Source: an uncultured Pseudomonadales bacterium (GTDB lineage Bacteria > Pseudomonadota > Gammaproteobacteria > Pseudomonadales > Azotimanducaceae). From it: a stretch of DNA of 64,000 bases. The stretch lies in contig CATOTI010000002.1 of the NCBI GenBank assembly GCA_951813295.1, positions 1,178,001 to 1,242,000 on the forward strand, read 5' to 3'. Under the pieces are notes generated by a model. It saw nothing but the letters and a program-made list of their open reading frames with translations. It was not told where the DNA came from and ran no database searches. Numbering within the stretch: the stretch's first letter is position 1; each line of letters starts with the position of its first letter. This document shows, in pieces, positions 35,969 through 44,943 of this stretch. The position numbers and the translations under genes were made by a program.

Positions 35969-37462
35969 ATGGCTGAGGACGTCGAATACCGACGAGCGGT
36001 TGTTCGCGAAGGCAAGGTGTCGGTTCTGACGAAGACCTTTCAGGGCTTCGGCGGCATTGCCAACAGCCACAAGGACTTCGCCTTCGGCACGTTCCTGCTG
36101 TTGTACTACAGCCAGATCCTGGGCCTCTCGGCATCCCTCGTTTCGGTCGTGATCGCGATTTCGCTCTTCATCGACGCGATCACCGACCCGATCGTCGGGT
36201 CGATCTCCGACAACTTCAAATCCAAGCTCGGGCGGCGACACCCGTTCATGATCGCAGCGGCCGTGCCATTCGGCGTTTGCCTCGCGCTCCTGTTCCTTCC
36301 GCCCGCCGGCTTACGCGAACTCGCCCTGCTCGGTTGGCTCCTCGTCTTCACCGTCGCGACCCGCCTGACGTTCACGTTCTTCATCGTGCCGTGGAATGCG
36401 ATCGCGGCTGAATTCTCGACCGACTACGTCGAGCGGACCTCGATCATCACGTATCGCTACATGGTCGGCTGGGCGGGCGGCGTCGCCTTCACGTTGTTTA
36501 CGTGGGAGTACCTCTTTCCCAAAACCGAGGAGTTCGAGTTCGGCCAGCTCAACCCGGAGTACTACCCCGTGTTCGCGGTCGTGGTGGGCCTACTCGTCAT
36601 CCTGTGGTCGCTGATTTCTTCGCTCGGCACGCTCAAGGAAATCCCGTACGTATTGCAGCCGACGCGGAAAACCCCGCCGTTCAGCTTTCGACGCACGTTC
36701 GATGAAGTCGTGCTCGCGCTCAAGAACGCGAACTTCGCCCTGCTTTTCCTGGTGTTCATGCTTTTTTCGGGACTCGCCGGCGTCGGCGGCGTCTTCGACA
36801 TCTACATGAACACGTACTTCTGGGAGTTCACACCGGACGAACTCCAGTTGTTCGCGCTGGCGGCTTTTGGTGCGATTGCGTCGTTCATCTGCGTCCCGTG
36901 GCTCCAGCGAACCATCGACAAGCACACGATGCTGCAGTGGTTCCTCTCGGTCTTCATGATCAACGCGATGCTGCGGGTGGCGTTCCGTTTCTGGGATATC
37001 TGGCCCGACAACGGCGACCCGATGCTCGTCTACCTGCTGGTTGGCCACTCGATCATCCAAGTGTTCCTGCTGACGACGTGCGGAATCATGGTCGGGTCCT
37101 TGCTCGCCGATCTTCTCGATGAGCAGGAACTCGATACCGGACGCCGCCAGGAAGGGGTGTTTGCCTCGGCCATCAGCTTCGGTTCAAAGGCGACCAGCAG
37201 TGTCGGCATCGTCATCGGCGGTCTGCTGCTCGACTTCGTGATCGCGTTTCCGCGGCAGACGGGCGTCGGCGAAGTCGACGATCAGACGTTGTTCGTGCTC
37301 GCATTGAACGACGGGATCATCATCCCCGCGCTCTTCTTCATCCCGATCTTCCTGATGTCGAAGATGACAATGACGCGCAAGCGACTCGACGAGATCCAGA
37401 CCGAGCTCGTGGTGCGCCGGGGCGACGGCACAACGGGGGCAGTACGTGACGATCGAAGTTAA
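35969..37462 (+). CDS. GPH-type (glycoside-pentoside-hexuronide:cation) MFS transporter
   Basis: A 497-residue polytopic protein with about twelve membrane segments. The early region FIDAITDPIVGSISDNFKSKLGRRHPFM is the hallmark of GPH symporters, with FIVPWNAIAAEFSTDYVERT after it. It should import a sugar or glycoside with Na+ or H+; lipid-transporting relatives exist. The ATG at 35969 follows AAGGAATAGCTC. The stop overlaps the next gene by 17 bp, implying cotranscription with the amidohydrolase and VOC genes. Confidence 0.87.
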   Translation: MAEDVEYRRAVVREGKVSVLTKTFQGFGGIANSHKDFAFGTFLLLYYSQILGLSASLVSVVIAISLFIDAITDPIVGSISDNFKSKLGRRHPFMIAAAVPFGVCLALLFLPPAGLRELALLGWLLVFTVATRLTFTFFIVPWNAIAAEFSTDYVERTSIITYRYMVGWAGGVAFTLFTWEYLFPKTEEFEFGQLNPEYYPVFAVVVGLLVILWSLISSLGTLKEIPYVLQPTRKTPPFSFRRTFDEVVLALKNANFALLFLVFMLFSGLAGVGGVFDIYMNTYFWEFTPDELQLFALAAFGAIASFICVPWLQRTIDKHTMLQWFLSVFMINAMLRVAFRFWDIWPDNGDPMLVYLLVGHSIIQVFLLTTCGIMVGSLLADLLDEQELDTGRRQEGVFASAISFGSKATSSVGIVIGGLLLDFVIAFPRQTGVGEVDDQTLFVLALNDGIIIPALFFIPIFLMSKMTMTRKRLDEIQTELVVRRGDGTTGAVRDDRS

Positions 37463-37946
37463 CGGCATCGCGCATATTCAGCTCACGGTCGCCAATCCCG
37501 ACGTGGGCTTACCGTTCTGGGAGCGACTCTGTCACTTCCTCGAAATGAAGACGCTCATCAAGAACGACAACGTTATCTACTGCATCGGCAGCCGCACCGG
37601 CATCCTCGTACGCGGCGCACCCATGGAGAAGCGCGACCAAGCGTTCGATCAGGACACGGCCGGCCTCCACCACCTCTGCTTCCGGGCGAGAAGCCATGAC
37701 GACGTCGACGGCATCTTCGAGTTCGCGCGCAGCGAGCTCGACGCGCACATCGTGCACGAGCCCGAAGATGGTTCACATTTTGCCCCCGGCTACTACTCCG
37801 TGCTGTTCGAAGATCCGGACGGCATCCGCATCGAAGTGAACTACGTACCCGGGCAGGGCCATTTCGGCTCCGGTGGTCGACTCGGTCCTGACGGCCGCGG
37901 GCCCGCGAGCGAATACGGTGACGACGGCCTCACCGATCGCGAGTAG
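37446..37946 (+). CDS. VOC family protein
   Basis: Starts at GTG 37446 inside the transporter's end; 166 residues. The opening GIAHIQLTVANPDVGLPFWERL and the closing YYSVLFEDPDGIRIEVNYVPG mark a VOC fold with His and Glu metal ligands. A Gly-rich tail (GQGHFGSGGRLGPDGRG) follows. It is the last gene of a three-gene operon (amidohydrolase, GPH transporter, VOC). It ends 6 bp before the stop of a convergent methyltransferase. Confidence 0.82.
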   Translation: MTIEVNGIAHIQLTVANPDVGLPFWERLCHFLEMKTLIKNDNVIYCIGSRTGILVRGAPMEKRDQAFDQDTAGLHHLCFRARSHDDVDGIFEFARSELDAHIVHEPEDGSHFAPGYYSVLFEDPDGIRIEVNYVPGQGHFGSGGRLGPDGRGPASEYGDDGLTDRE

Positions 37947-37952
37947 CTCGAG

Positions 37953-38681
37953 CTAGTCGCGCGCGTAGACCGAAACGTGCATGTCACTTTTGGCTGTGAA
38001 GGGTTCTTCGCGCCAACCACCGAACCGCTCCACCAACGACAAGCCGGCCAGTTCCGCCATCAGATCCATCTCGCTCGGCCAGACGTAGCGCTGCACCACC
38101 GGGGCGAAGTGCATCCCATGGGCTGACAGGGTCACGTGGTTCTGCTCGATTACTTGCGTGGCCGGATCGTGACGTAACGCGCCAATCCGCACGCTCGAAT
38201 TCCCAACGGCTTCCGTCTTGATCTCCTGATTGCCGTCGAGCTTGAAGAACGGATCGGGCGTATAGGCTTCGATGAGAAAGAGTCCGCCGGGATCGAGCCT
38301 CGCGGCTACGTTTTCGAAGCAGCGGCGCTGGTCAGCCTGCGTGATGAGGTTGAAGAACGTGTTCCAGAGCACGAAGACGAAACCGAACGAACCGTCGACA
38401 TCGACGTCGACGATGTTGCCGAGACGCGCCGGGATCGCACTGCCGCCGGGTTTTTCCCGCATCCGATCGAGCATCGCCGGCGCGATGTCGATCCCTTCGA
38501 CGTTCAGGCCCGCCGCGGCGAGCGGAATCGCGATCCGACCCGTACCGATGGCGAGTTCGAGCGATCGACGATCACCGGCGCGCGACAGAAGAAACGCGAC
38601 GGCCTCTTCTTCATCACCCCGCACGTCGTGATAGCGCGCCGAATCGGCATCGAAGCTCTTGGCCGGGTCGTAGTCCCGCAT
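37953..38681 (-). CDS. class I SAM-dependent methyltransferase
   Basis: A 242-residue methyltransferase. The opening DYDPAKSFDADSARYHDVRG resembles many small-molecule methyltransferases. Motif I is SLELAIGTGRIAIPLA, the post-I acidic residue lies in VEGIDIAPAMLDRMR, and FVFVLWNTFFNLITQADQ covers motif IV. The acceptor is unknown. It is transcribed toward the VOC gene and starts 55 bp from the end of the SoxA gene, which is read in the same direction, so it could be a distal gene of that operon. Confidence 0.85.
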   Translation of the reverse strand: MRDYDPAKSFDADSARYHDVRGDEEEAVAFLLSRAGDRRSLELAIGTGRIAIPLAAAGLNVEGIDIAPAMLDRMREKPGGSAIPARLGNIVDVDVDGSFGFVFVLWNTFFNLITQADQRRCFENVAARLDPGGLFLIEAYTPDPFFKLDGNQEIKTEAVGNSSVRIGALRHDPATQVIEQNHVTLSAHGMHFAPVVQRYVWPSEMDLMAELAGLSLVERFGGWREEPFTAKSDMHVSVYARD

Positions 38682-38736
38682 CGCTCGCCTCCTCGAAAGG
38701 GCATCGGATCTTGCGCCTAGGCGTGGCCTTTGGCTA

Positions 38737-39459
38737 TCAGCGTCGCACCGCCGGCGTCTCGACCCGCAAGCCTCGCGCGCGGTACGCCAGATAGAGTTCC
38801 AGGACCAGGTAGATCGACGATCCGAGCGGATAGGTTTCGCTGCGCACGCCTTCGAAACAGGTCTCGATACGCCGATGCAGCGAACCTTGCGTCTGCCAGT
38901 CCAGACGATAGATCGGATATCCGACGCTCTGACCTTCGCTCAATCGATCACCGCGCAGCATGCCGCCGACATGATCGACGTGGCAGTGGTGACAGGCGAG
39001 GTTGAGCTGACCGCGTCGCGTTCGGTAGATCGCCTCACCCGCTTCGAAGAACGGTCGAGCGGCACCGTCGATCGCTACGGCCATCGGGGCCCCTTCGGAT
39101 AGATTCGCAATGAACGTCGTCAGAGAAAGGAGTTCATCCGATTCGTATTCGAACGGTGGCTTGCGCAGCCGATCGACGCGGCATCGATTGATCTGACCTT
39201 CGAGGTTGACCAGATCACCGTCGCGGACGAGCGGATAACGCGTCGCCGTCCCGATCAGATCGTCGGATCGATGACACGAACGGCACTCGCCGAAGAGTTC
39301 GCGGCCCCGATCGACCCAGAGCATGCCGGGATTGGCGAACTCGTCGTCCTGCAGCGCTCTGATTTCATCCGACTGGTAGTGATAGCCGGAACGCGCCTCC
39401 CCGAATGACAGACCGGTGGCGAGCAGTACAAACGCGCCGACGATTCGACCGACCGTCAT
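38737..39459 (-). CDS. soxA: SoxA, dihaem c-type cytochrome of the Sox system
   Basis: A 240-residue exported cytochrome with an N-terminal signal peptide. SoxA signatures are strong: FANPGMLWVDRGRELF, RGQLNLACHHCH, YPIYRLDWQTQGSLHRR and LYLAYRARGL near the end. Haem-binding CxxCH motifs are at residues 59-63 (CRSCH) and 156-160 (CHHCH); Cys201 in ETCFEG matches the unusual Cys haem ligand. With SoxX it should couple a sulfur compound to the carrier SoxYZ in the periplasm. It ends a chain of overlapping genes (4-bp overlap with soxZ). Confidence 0.92.
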   Translation of the reverse strand: MTVGRIVGAFVLLATGLSFGEARSGYHYQSDEIRALQDDEFANPGMLWVDRGRELFGECRSCHRSDDLIGTATRYPLVRDGDLVNLEGQINRCRVDRLRKPPFEYESDELLSLTTFIANLSEGAPMAVAIDGAARPFFEAGEAIYRTRRGQLNLACHHCHVDHVGGMLRGDRLSEGQSVGYPIYRLDWQTQGSLHRRIETCFEGVRSETYPLGSSIYLVLELYLAYRARGLRVETPAVRR

Positions 39460-39794
39460 TCGACCGAGATCGGTCGGGTTTCCCGGCGTTCCTGGCCGTG
39501 CTGATCGCGCCAGAGAAACGTCAGTTCGCCGCCCCGAGTAATCGACGTCGTGAAGGCAAAATAGGGGTTGGCGGTGATCCCTGGATGGAGTTCCGCCTCG
39601 AGGAGGACCTCACGATCGCCGTCGGCGAGCAACCCGCACTGGAAGAACACCAGGATGTTGCGCGGGATGACCTCGCCGACGCGCCCACGCCGAAAACCAC
39701 TCTCCATCGGGTGGTTGATCAACGTCTTGATCTCGAAATCCACACCGGCCCCGACCGACGATGGCGCCGAGATCCGCACACGCCAGTCGCTCAT
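39456..39794 (-). CDS. soxZ: SoxZ, sulfur-carrier complex subunit
   Basis: The ATG at 39794 overlaps the soxY stop (ATGA) and gives 112 residues; the longer open frame upstream is only the overlap with soxY. The sequence has the SoxZ features KTLINHPMESGFRR and an Ig-like beta fold closing with LTFLWRDQHGQERRE. SoxZ pairs with SoxY to form the carrier on which thiosulfate- or sulfide-derived sulfur is bound. It lacks its own signal peptide, as usual, and would be exported bound to SoxY. Confidence 0.9.
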   Translation of the reverse strand: MSDWRVRISAPSSVGAGVDFEIKTLINHPMESGFRRGRVGEVIPRNILVFFQCGLLADGDREVLLEAELHPGITANPYFAFTTSITRGGELTFLWRDQHGQERRETRPISVE

Positions 39795-40216
39795 TCGACG
39801 TCCACGCAGGCCGCGAGCGTCACGATCGTCGTGCCGGAACCCGTCCAAACCGTGCCGTCACTCATTTCCGCCGCAACGACGATCCGTTGCGTGTCGGCGA
39901 GGCGAATTCGCGTCGCCACACGTACCGATTCCCGCCCACGGCCAAATGAAAACACGCCGATCACCGGTAGCGGGTTCACGTCCGATAACACACGCAACGA
40001 CGTCACGAGGGCACCCGGCGGCGCCTCCGCCGTGACCTCGAGCGAAACCGAGTTGCCGTTCTCCGCGAGCGGCGGAATAGACACCACCACATGCCCTTCG
40101 CCGACCTCGACGTCGCCGAACGCGTCGCGAAGCGACTGCTTGATCGGCACGGGCGCCGCGGCGAGCGGCATCGCAACGAAAGTCACCGCGGCGGCGAGTA
40201 CCTGACGACGGTTCAC
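39791..40216 (-). CDS. soxY: SoxY-like sulfur carrier with atypical C-terminus
   Basis: A 141-residue protein with a Tat-type signal (MNRRQVLAAAVTF). The fold resembles SoxY: a beta-sandwich with RVLSDVNPLPVIGVFSF and AEMSDGTVW. In studied SoxY proteins the chain ends in a GGCGG arm whose Cys carries the sulfur substrate. Here it ends TLAACVDVE: the Cys is kept, but its Gly neighbours are gone and two more residues follow. No frameshift explains this, because the ATGA overlap with soxZ is intact. The carrier may handle sulfur differently. Confidence 0.85.
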   Translation of the reverse strand: MNRRQVLAAAVTFVAMPLAAAPVPIKQSLRDAFGDVEVGEGHVVVSIPPLAENGNSVSLEVTAEAPPGALVTSLRVLSDVNPLPVIGVFSFGRGRESVRVATRIRLADTQRIVVAAEMSDGTVWTGSGTTIVTLAACVDVE

Positions 40217-40644
40217 CGGAGCGCTCCCAGCCTTTCGCGAGACAGAAAGGCCACGAGGTCGTCGACGTGCGTCGTCGAGAGAATCGGTTTGCCCGCGAAC
40301 GCCGGATCTACATCGTTCAATCCCGACGTCCGGCGATAGGCGGGCATGATCGAATTCGGATTGAAGCGTTGGGGATCGACGATTCGGGCACGAATCTGGT
40401 CAGCATCCAGCCGCTCGCCGACACGCGAAAGATCAGGTCCGAGATTTCCCTGAAAGGGCGCATCGACGCCATCGCTTCGATGGCAAAGCACACAATGGCC
40501 GAGGGAGCGACTGACGAATACCTCAGCTCCCACCGCCGCGTCGCCCTCGGCATTTGCGGAGATCGTCCACGCGATCACGCCAACCGCGACGAGCTTGCTA
40601 GCCAAAGACTTCGCCGGTAATGGTCGAGAACCAGCTCGATGCAT
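40213..40644 (-). CDS. soxX: SoxX-like monohaem cytochrome c
   Basis: The ATG at 40644 gives 143 residues with a signal peptide (ASKLVAVGVIAWTISANA). A TTG at 40605, overlapping the upstream stop as TTGGCTAG, is an alternative start. The haem motif is CVLCH, followed by FQGNLGPDLSRVGERLDADQ, RIVDPQRFNPNSIMPAYRR and VDDLVAFL, which match SoxX closely. The likely axial ligand is the Met in IMPAY. It partners SoxA as the SoxAX cytochrome complex in the periplasm. Confidence 0.9.
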   Translation of the reverse strand: MHRAGSRPLPAKSLASKLVAVGVIAWTISANAEGDAAVGAEVFVSRSLGHCVLCHRSDGVDAPFQGNLGPDLSRVGERLDADQIRARIVDPQRFNPNSIMPAYRRTSGLNDVDPAFAGKPILSTTHVDDLVAFLSRERLGALR

Positions 40645-41857
40645 ATCGCGCTTCGGTCGAGCGGTAGTCGTCACTCGCATCGATCGGGCTCGTGCCACCG
40701 GCACCTTCGACCGGATCGAAACGTCTTCCCGGACGATAGACGCCCACGACCGAAATCCCGTATTCCGGCGTGACGAGGCTGTAGCAGGTATTCGCGAGCA
40801 CCGGCGTTACGGGCGGCTCCCCAGCAAGCGCGCGGACAACCTGGGCCGCACAGACCTTACCCTGCGCGTTCGCTGCAAACGCCGACTTCGGCATCGCATT
40901 CGCCATGGCGGCGTCGCCGATCACATGAACACCGCGAAGCAGCGTCGATTCGAACGTCACGGGGTCGATCGGACACCAGCCAGATCGATCCGTCGCCCCC
41001 GCCGACCGTGCGATCGCCGCGGCACATTGGGGCGGAATGATATTGGCGACCGCTGGTGCGTATTCGTCGAAGTCGGTGAGCACCAATCCCCGGCCGGCAT
41101 CGACCGCAACCACGCTACCGCCGTCCCCCGCGCCCTGCCAGGAAATCATGTCCCCGTAGAACCGTTGCCACGCGGCCGTGAAGAGCGGCTTCTTGGAGAA
41201 CGCGTCCTTCGAATCGAGAATGACGAGCTTCGAGCGCGGTTTGTTCGTTTTCAGATAGTGCGCAATCAGGCTTGCCCGCTCATAAGGACCCGGCGGGCAA
41301 CGAAACGGGTTCGCGGGTGCGGCGATCACTACCAGCCCACCATCCGGCATGGCACGCAGACGATTTCTGAGATTCACCGTCTGCTCGCCCGCGCCCCAGG
41401 CGTGCGGCATCGACCCGGCCGCGGATTCATCGTAGCCGTCGATGCCATCCCAGATAGGGTCGATCCCCGGCGAAAGGATGAGCCGGTCGTATTCGAAGGA
41501 TGATCCACCCGCCGTACGCACGCGGTTTTTCTCGGCATCAACTTCCACCACTTCGTCTATCACGACGTCCACGCCGTCGCGTGCGACGCCGTCATAGCCG
41601 AATCGTTGCTGCGCCATGTCGCGTAGTGACGCCACGACGAGGTTGCTGAAAGGACACGCCGTGAACGCCGGCGAGCGTTCGATCAGCGTGACCGATGCAT
41701 TCGGCGCAAAGCGCTTCACGAAACGCGCGGCTGTCGCGCCGCCGAATCCCCCGCCCACCACGACGACCCGCGGGGGTGAATTGGCGAACGATCGACGCCA
41801 CGGCAAGGCGACCGCCAACGCGCCGCTGCCGACCACGAATCCTCGACGGCTGATCAC
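40598..41857 (-). CDS. fccB: flavocytochrome c sulfide dehydrogenase, flavoprotein subunit
   Basis: Starts at GTG 41857 in a GTGA overlap with the cytochrome gene stop; 419 residues. Tat signal ISRRGFVVGSGALAVALP. FAD-binding VVVVGGGFGGATAARF follows. The two redox cysteines of flavocytochrome c are both present: RCPPGPYERAS and ANTCYSLVTPEYGIS. FKWCPIDPVTFES-like and GDAAMANAMPKSAFAAN segments are family typical. It oxidises sulfide in the periplasm and passes electrons to a c-type cytochrome. The open frame upstream of 41857 is shadow of the cytochrome gene. Confidence 0.92.
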   Translation of the reverse strand: MISRRGFVVGSGALAVALPWRRSFANSPPRVVVVGGGFGGATAARFVKRFAPNASVTLIERSPAFTACPFSNLVVASLRDMAQQRFGYDGVARDGVDVVIDEVVEVDAEKNRVRTAGGSSFEYDRLILSPGIDPIWDGIDGYDESAAGSMPHAWGAGEQTVNLRNRLRAMPDGGLVVIAAPANPFRCPPGPYERASLIAHYLKTNKPRSKLVILDSKDAFSKKPLFTAAWQRFYGDMISWQGAGDGGSVVAVDAGRGLVLTDFDEYAPAVANIIPPQCAAAIARSAGATDRSGWCPIDPVTFESTLLRGVHVIGDAAMANAMPKSAFAANAQGKVCAAQVVRALAGEPPVTPVLANTCYSLVTPEYGISVVGVYRPGRRFDPVEGAGGTSPIDASDDYRSTEARYASSWFSTITGEVFG

Positions 41858-42135
41858 GGGCCATCCGATCCTTCTGCAAGCGCCGCGGCCAGCGCCGTGA
41901 TTTCGCTCTCGCTGTAGCCGCGAGCGATCCGACCCATCACCGTGGCCGCGCGTTTCCCCGCTCGAAATTCGAGCATCGCCGTTTCGATCAGTTTCGCATC
42001 CGTACTCAGACGGGGAACTGTGGCGTTTTCGCCATGACAACCGGAGCAGACGAGTGCGGATGTCTCGTCCGCCGCACGCGCATCGGTGACGAGCACCGCT
42101 CCAGTGAGGAGAAGCACTCGCACCGACGATTTCAT
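41854..42135 (-). CDS. small exported cytochrome c
   Basis: The ATG at 42135, preceded by GGCGGG, gives 93 residues with a signal peptide (SSVRVLLLTGAVLVTDARA) and one haem site, CSGCH. A TTG at 42162 overlapping the upstream stop is possible. By position it could serve either neighbour: flavocytochrome c dehydrogenases use a cytochrome subunit (FccA), and IorAB-type molybdenum hydroxylases pass electrons to one. VMGRIARGYSESEITALAAAL is typical of cytochrome c subunits of sulfide dehydrogenase, which slightly favours FccA. Confidence 0.82.
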   Translation of the reverse strand: MKSSVRVLLLTGAVLVTDARAADETSALVCSGCHGENATVPRLSTDAKLIETAMLEFRAGKRAATVMGRIARGYSESEITALAAALAEGSDGP

Positions 42136-42158
42136 CCCGCCGATCTCGAGTTCGACAG

Positions 42159-44327
42159 TCAAGCCTTCCTGAGATCCTGATCCGCGATCGGCAAAGCGCG
42201 AATACGCTTACCCGTCGCGTTGTAGATCGCATTCAGCACGGCAGGCGCGGCCACCGAGATCGTCGGTTCGCCCACCCCGCCCCAGAACCCGCCGGACGGC
42301 ATCACGATCGTTTCGACCTCCGGCATCTGTGCAAGCTTCATGGTCGGATAAGTGTCGAAATTCGTTTCCTGGACCGCGCCATCCTCGAACGTGCACTGGC
42401 TGTAGAGCATCGCCGAGAGTCCGTAGACGAACGAACCTTCGACCTGCGCCTCGATCTGCTGCGGATTGACGGCATAGCCCGGGTCCGTCGCCGCGACGAT
42501 CCGATGCATCGCCAGCTCGCCCGCATCGTCGACGCTTACCTCGGCGCACGCCGCAACGAAGCTCCCGAACGCGCTGAAGACCGCAAGACCGCGACCCGAG
42601 CCGGATGCCATGGGTTTGCCCCAATCGCCACGCTCGGCGACGGTGTTGAGGACGGCTAGCGCCTTCTGGTTGTTCGCCATGAGCTTCTGGCGGAACGCGA
42701 GTGCGTCGACACCCGCCGCTTCGGCGAGCTCGTCCATGAAGCATTCCATGTAAACGGCGTTCTGATTGACGTTCACCCCGCGCCAGAAACCCGGTCGCAG
42801 GTGCGAGTTGCGCATCGCGTGATCGATGAGGAGGTTATCGATCGAGTAGGAAATCCCCTGCGTGCCCATCGGCATCAAGCCCTGGAACACGGCCATGTCG
42901 GCACCGTTACGCAATGCCTGCGGCATCAACCCCGCAAGAATCGACTGACCCGAAATGCGCAGATGAAGCCCGGTCAGATTGCCGTCGTCGTCGAGTCCAC
43001 CCACGACGCGCGCTTTCGTGTACGGGTGATACATGCCGTGTTGCATGTCTTCTTCACGCGTCCACAGGAGCTTTACGGGCGTGCCGGGAAGCTGCTTCGC
43101 GATGTTGACGGCTTGCGTCACGTAGTCCGAGTTGCCACGCCGGCCGAAGCCGCCGCCGAGGTGCACCTTGTGCACGTCGCACTGCTCGGGTTTGAGACCG
43201 GACGCCTCGACCGTGGCCGCGAAAGCCGCCTCGCCATTCTGCGTGGGACACCAGACCTCGCAGGAATCCTCTGTCCATAGCGCCGTCGCGTTCATCGGTT
43301 CCATCGGCGCATGGTTCTGGAACGGCACGCCGTAGACGGCCTCTACCGTTTTCGAGGCGCCGTCGATCGCACCTTTGGCATCGCCCGCCTGATTACCCAC
43401 GAATCCCTGATCCGCCGTCAGACCTTCTTCGACTAGCGCTTCGAAAACAGCCATCGACGCGCCGCCGTTCTCACCCTTGTCCCATTCGATCGGCAGCGCA
43501 TCGAGCGCCGACTGGGCTTGCCACCACGTATCCGCGACGACCGCGACGGCCATATCGTCGACGCGAAGGACATGGCGTACACCCGGCATGCTTTCGACCG
43601 CAGCCGCATCGAACGACGCCAACTCGCCACCGTTGACGGGACACGCGCGAATCGCTGCGTTCAGCATTCCAGGCAGCGAGATGTCGGCGCCGAATTTCTG
43701 CTTACCCGTCAGTTTGTCGGCCGTGTCGAGCCGGAGGACCGGCTGGCCGATCAGGCGCCACTCGCTCGGATCCTTGAGCGTCACGTTTTCCGGCGGCTCG
43801 AGCTCCGCGGCCTTTGCCGCGACCTTGCCGTACGTCATCGTCCGCCCGCTCTTCTTGTGCGTGATGACGCTTTCCGCGGCACTGCACTCACTCGCTGGGA
43901 CGCGCCATTCGGCCGCCGCCGCGTCGATCAACATCATCCGTGCGGCCGCACCGCCCTGACGGACGTATTCCTGACTATCGCGAATACCGCGGCTGCCACC
44001 CGTCGAGAAGCTGCCCCAAGCCCGTCCGCGCGCAACGTTCTGTCCCGGCGTCGGGTACTCCGTCGTCACCTTGCTCCAGTCGCACTCGAGTTCCTCGGCG
44101 ACCATTTGCGCCAAACCCGTCAGTGTTCCCTGGCCCATCTCCGAACGCGCGATTCGAATCGTGACAGTGTCATCGGGCGCGATCGCGACCCAGACGTTCA
44201 CTTCGTCGTGGCCCGCGGCATGCGCTTCGCCGCCGAGCAGCCCCGGCACCGAGAACGCGAGGCTGAAACCAGCAGCGCCCGCGGTCGTGCCGACGATGAA
44301 CCGTCGGCGTGATACTTCGGCAGTCAT
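42159..44327 (-). CDS. molybdopterin-binding subunit of an IorB-type molybdenum hydroxylase
   Basis: From ATG 44327, one base overlapping the upstream stop, 722 residues. Tat signal SRRRFIVGTTAGAAGFSL. The xanthine-dehydrogenase-family molybdopterin domain shows ARSEMGQGTLTGLAQMVAEE, HLGGGFGRRGNSDYV and the catalytic Glu in WGGVGEPTISVAAPA near the C-terminus. Like isoquinoline 1-oxidoreductase beta subunits, it is exported and has no FAD subunit. It hydroxylates a heterocycle or aldehyde, with electrons going to the 2Fe-2S subunit and then a cytochrome. Confidence 0.9.
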   Translation of the reverse strand: MTAEVSRRRFIVGTTAGAAGFSLAFSVPGLLGGEAHAAGHDEVNVWVAIAPDDTVTIRIARSEMGQGTLTGLAQMVAEELECDWSKVTTEYPTPGQNVARGRAWGSFSTGGSRGIRDSQEYVRQGGAAARMMLIDAAAAEWRVPASECSAAESVITHKKSGRTMTYGKVAAKAAELEPPENVTLKDPSEWRLIGQPVLRLDTADKLTGKQKFGADISLPGMLNAAIRACPVNGGELASFDAAAVESMPGVRHVLRVDDMAVAVVADTWWQAQSALDALPIEWDKGENGGASMAVFEALVEEGLTADQGFVGNQAGDAKGAIDGASKTVEAVYGVPFQNHAPMEPMNATALWTEDSCEVWCPTQNGEAAFAATVEASGLKPEQCDVHKVHLGGGFGRRGNSDYVTQAVNIAKQLPGTPVKLLWTREEDMQHGMYHPYTKARVVGGLDDDGNLTGLHLRISGQSILAGLMPQALRNGADMAVFQGLMPMGTQGISYSIDNLLIDHAMRNSHLRPGFWRGVNVNQNAVYMECFMDELAEAAGVDALAFRQKLMANNQKALAVLNTVAERGDWGKPMASGSGRGLAVFSAFGSFVAACAEVSVDDAGELAMHRIVAATDPGYAVNPQQIEAQVEGSFVYGLSAMLYSQCTFEDGAVQETNFDTYPTMKLAQMPEVETIVMPSGGFWGGVGEPTISVAAPAVLNAIYNATGKRIRALPIADQDLRKA

Positions 44328-44791
44328 CAGCTGACCTCCTTCGCAAGCTCGGACGCGCGGTGGATGCCGCGCCGTACCCGCTGCAACGTTCCGCAACGGC
44401 AGATATTGGTGATGCTCGCGTTGATATCCGCATCAGACGGTTCGGGGTTGCTGTTCAAGAGCGCCGCGGACGCCATGATCATGCCCGGTTGGCAGTAGCC
44501 ACATTGCGGCACATCGATTTCCGCCCAGGCTCGCTGCACCGGGTGATCCCCGTCCTCGGAAAGACCCTCGATCGTCGTGATTTTCTGGTCTTCGTTCAGC
44601 GCGCTGAGCGGAAACACGCACGCACGGATGGCTTGCCCATCGACGTGCACCGTGCACGCCCCGCATTGCGCGATACCGCAGCCGTATTTTGTACCGGTGA
44701 GGCCGAGCTGTTCGCGCAACGCCCAGAGAAGCGGCGTCTGCGGATCCGCGTCGAACTCCATCAACTCCCCGTTGACGTTCAGTTTTGCCAT
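44327..44791 (-). CDS. 2Fe-2S subunit of an IorA-type molybdenum hydroxylase
   Basis: The ATG at 44791, preceded by GGGAGAGGGAC, gives 154 residues; an upstream ATG at 44866 would add 25 non-conserved residues. First 2Fe-2S cluster: [17 protein letters not shown] with a further Cys in IRACVFP. Second cluster: [11 protein letters not shown] and [11 protein letters not shown]. Two-cluster subunits like this relay electrons from molybdopterin. It is the first gene of the eight-gene leftward operon, whose promoter should lie in 44792-44943. Confidence 0.9.
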   Translation of the reverse strand: MAKLNVNGELMEFDADPQTPLLWALREQLGLTGTKYGCGIAQCGACTVHVDGQAIRACVFPLSALNEDQKITTIEGLSEDGDHPVQRAWAEIDVPQCGYCQPGMIMASAALLNSNPEPSDADINASITNICRCGTLQRVRRGIHRASELAKEVS

Positions 44792-44943
44792 GTCCCTCTC
44801 CCAAACAACGGCAGGAATGTATTCGTACTGACCTCGATCGTAGTCGCGTGCGCCGGTGCCTGTCATTCACCCAATCCGACAAGTCGAACGACTTCCGTTT
44901 GACGCCCTTCAGCGTCTAGTGGCTATTTTCCGTGTGGCGTAGC

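Noticed and set aside
39405..40205. A plus-strand ORF opposite soxZ and soxY
   Set aside because: soxY and soxZ have clear family motifs and exact ATGA coupling on the minus strand.
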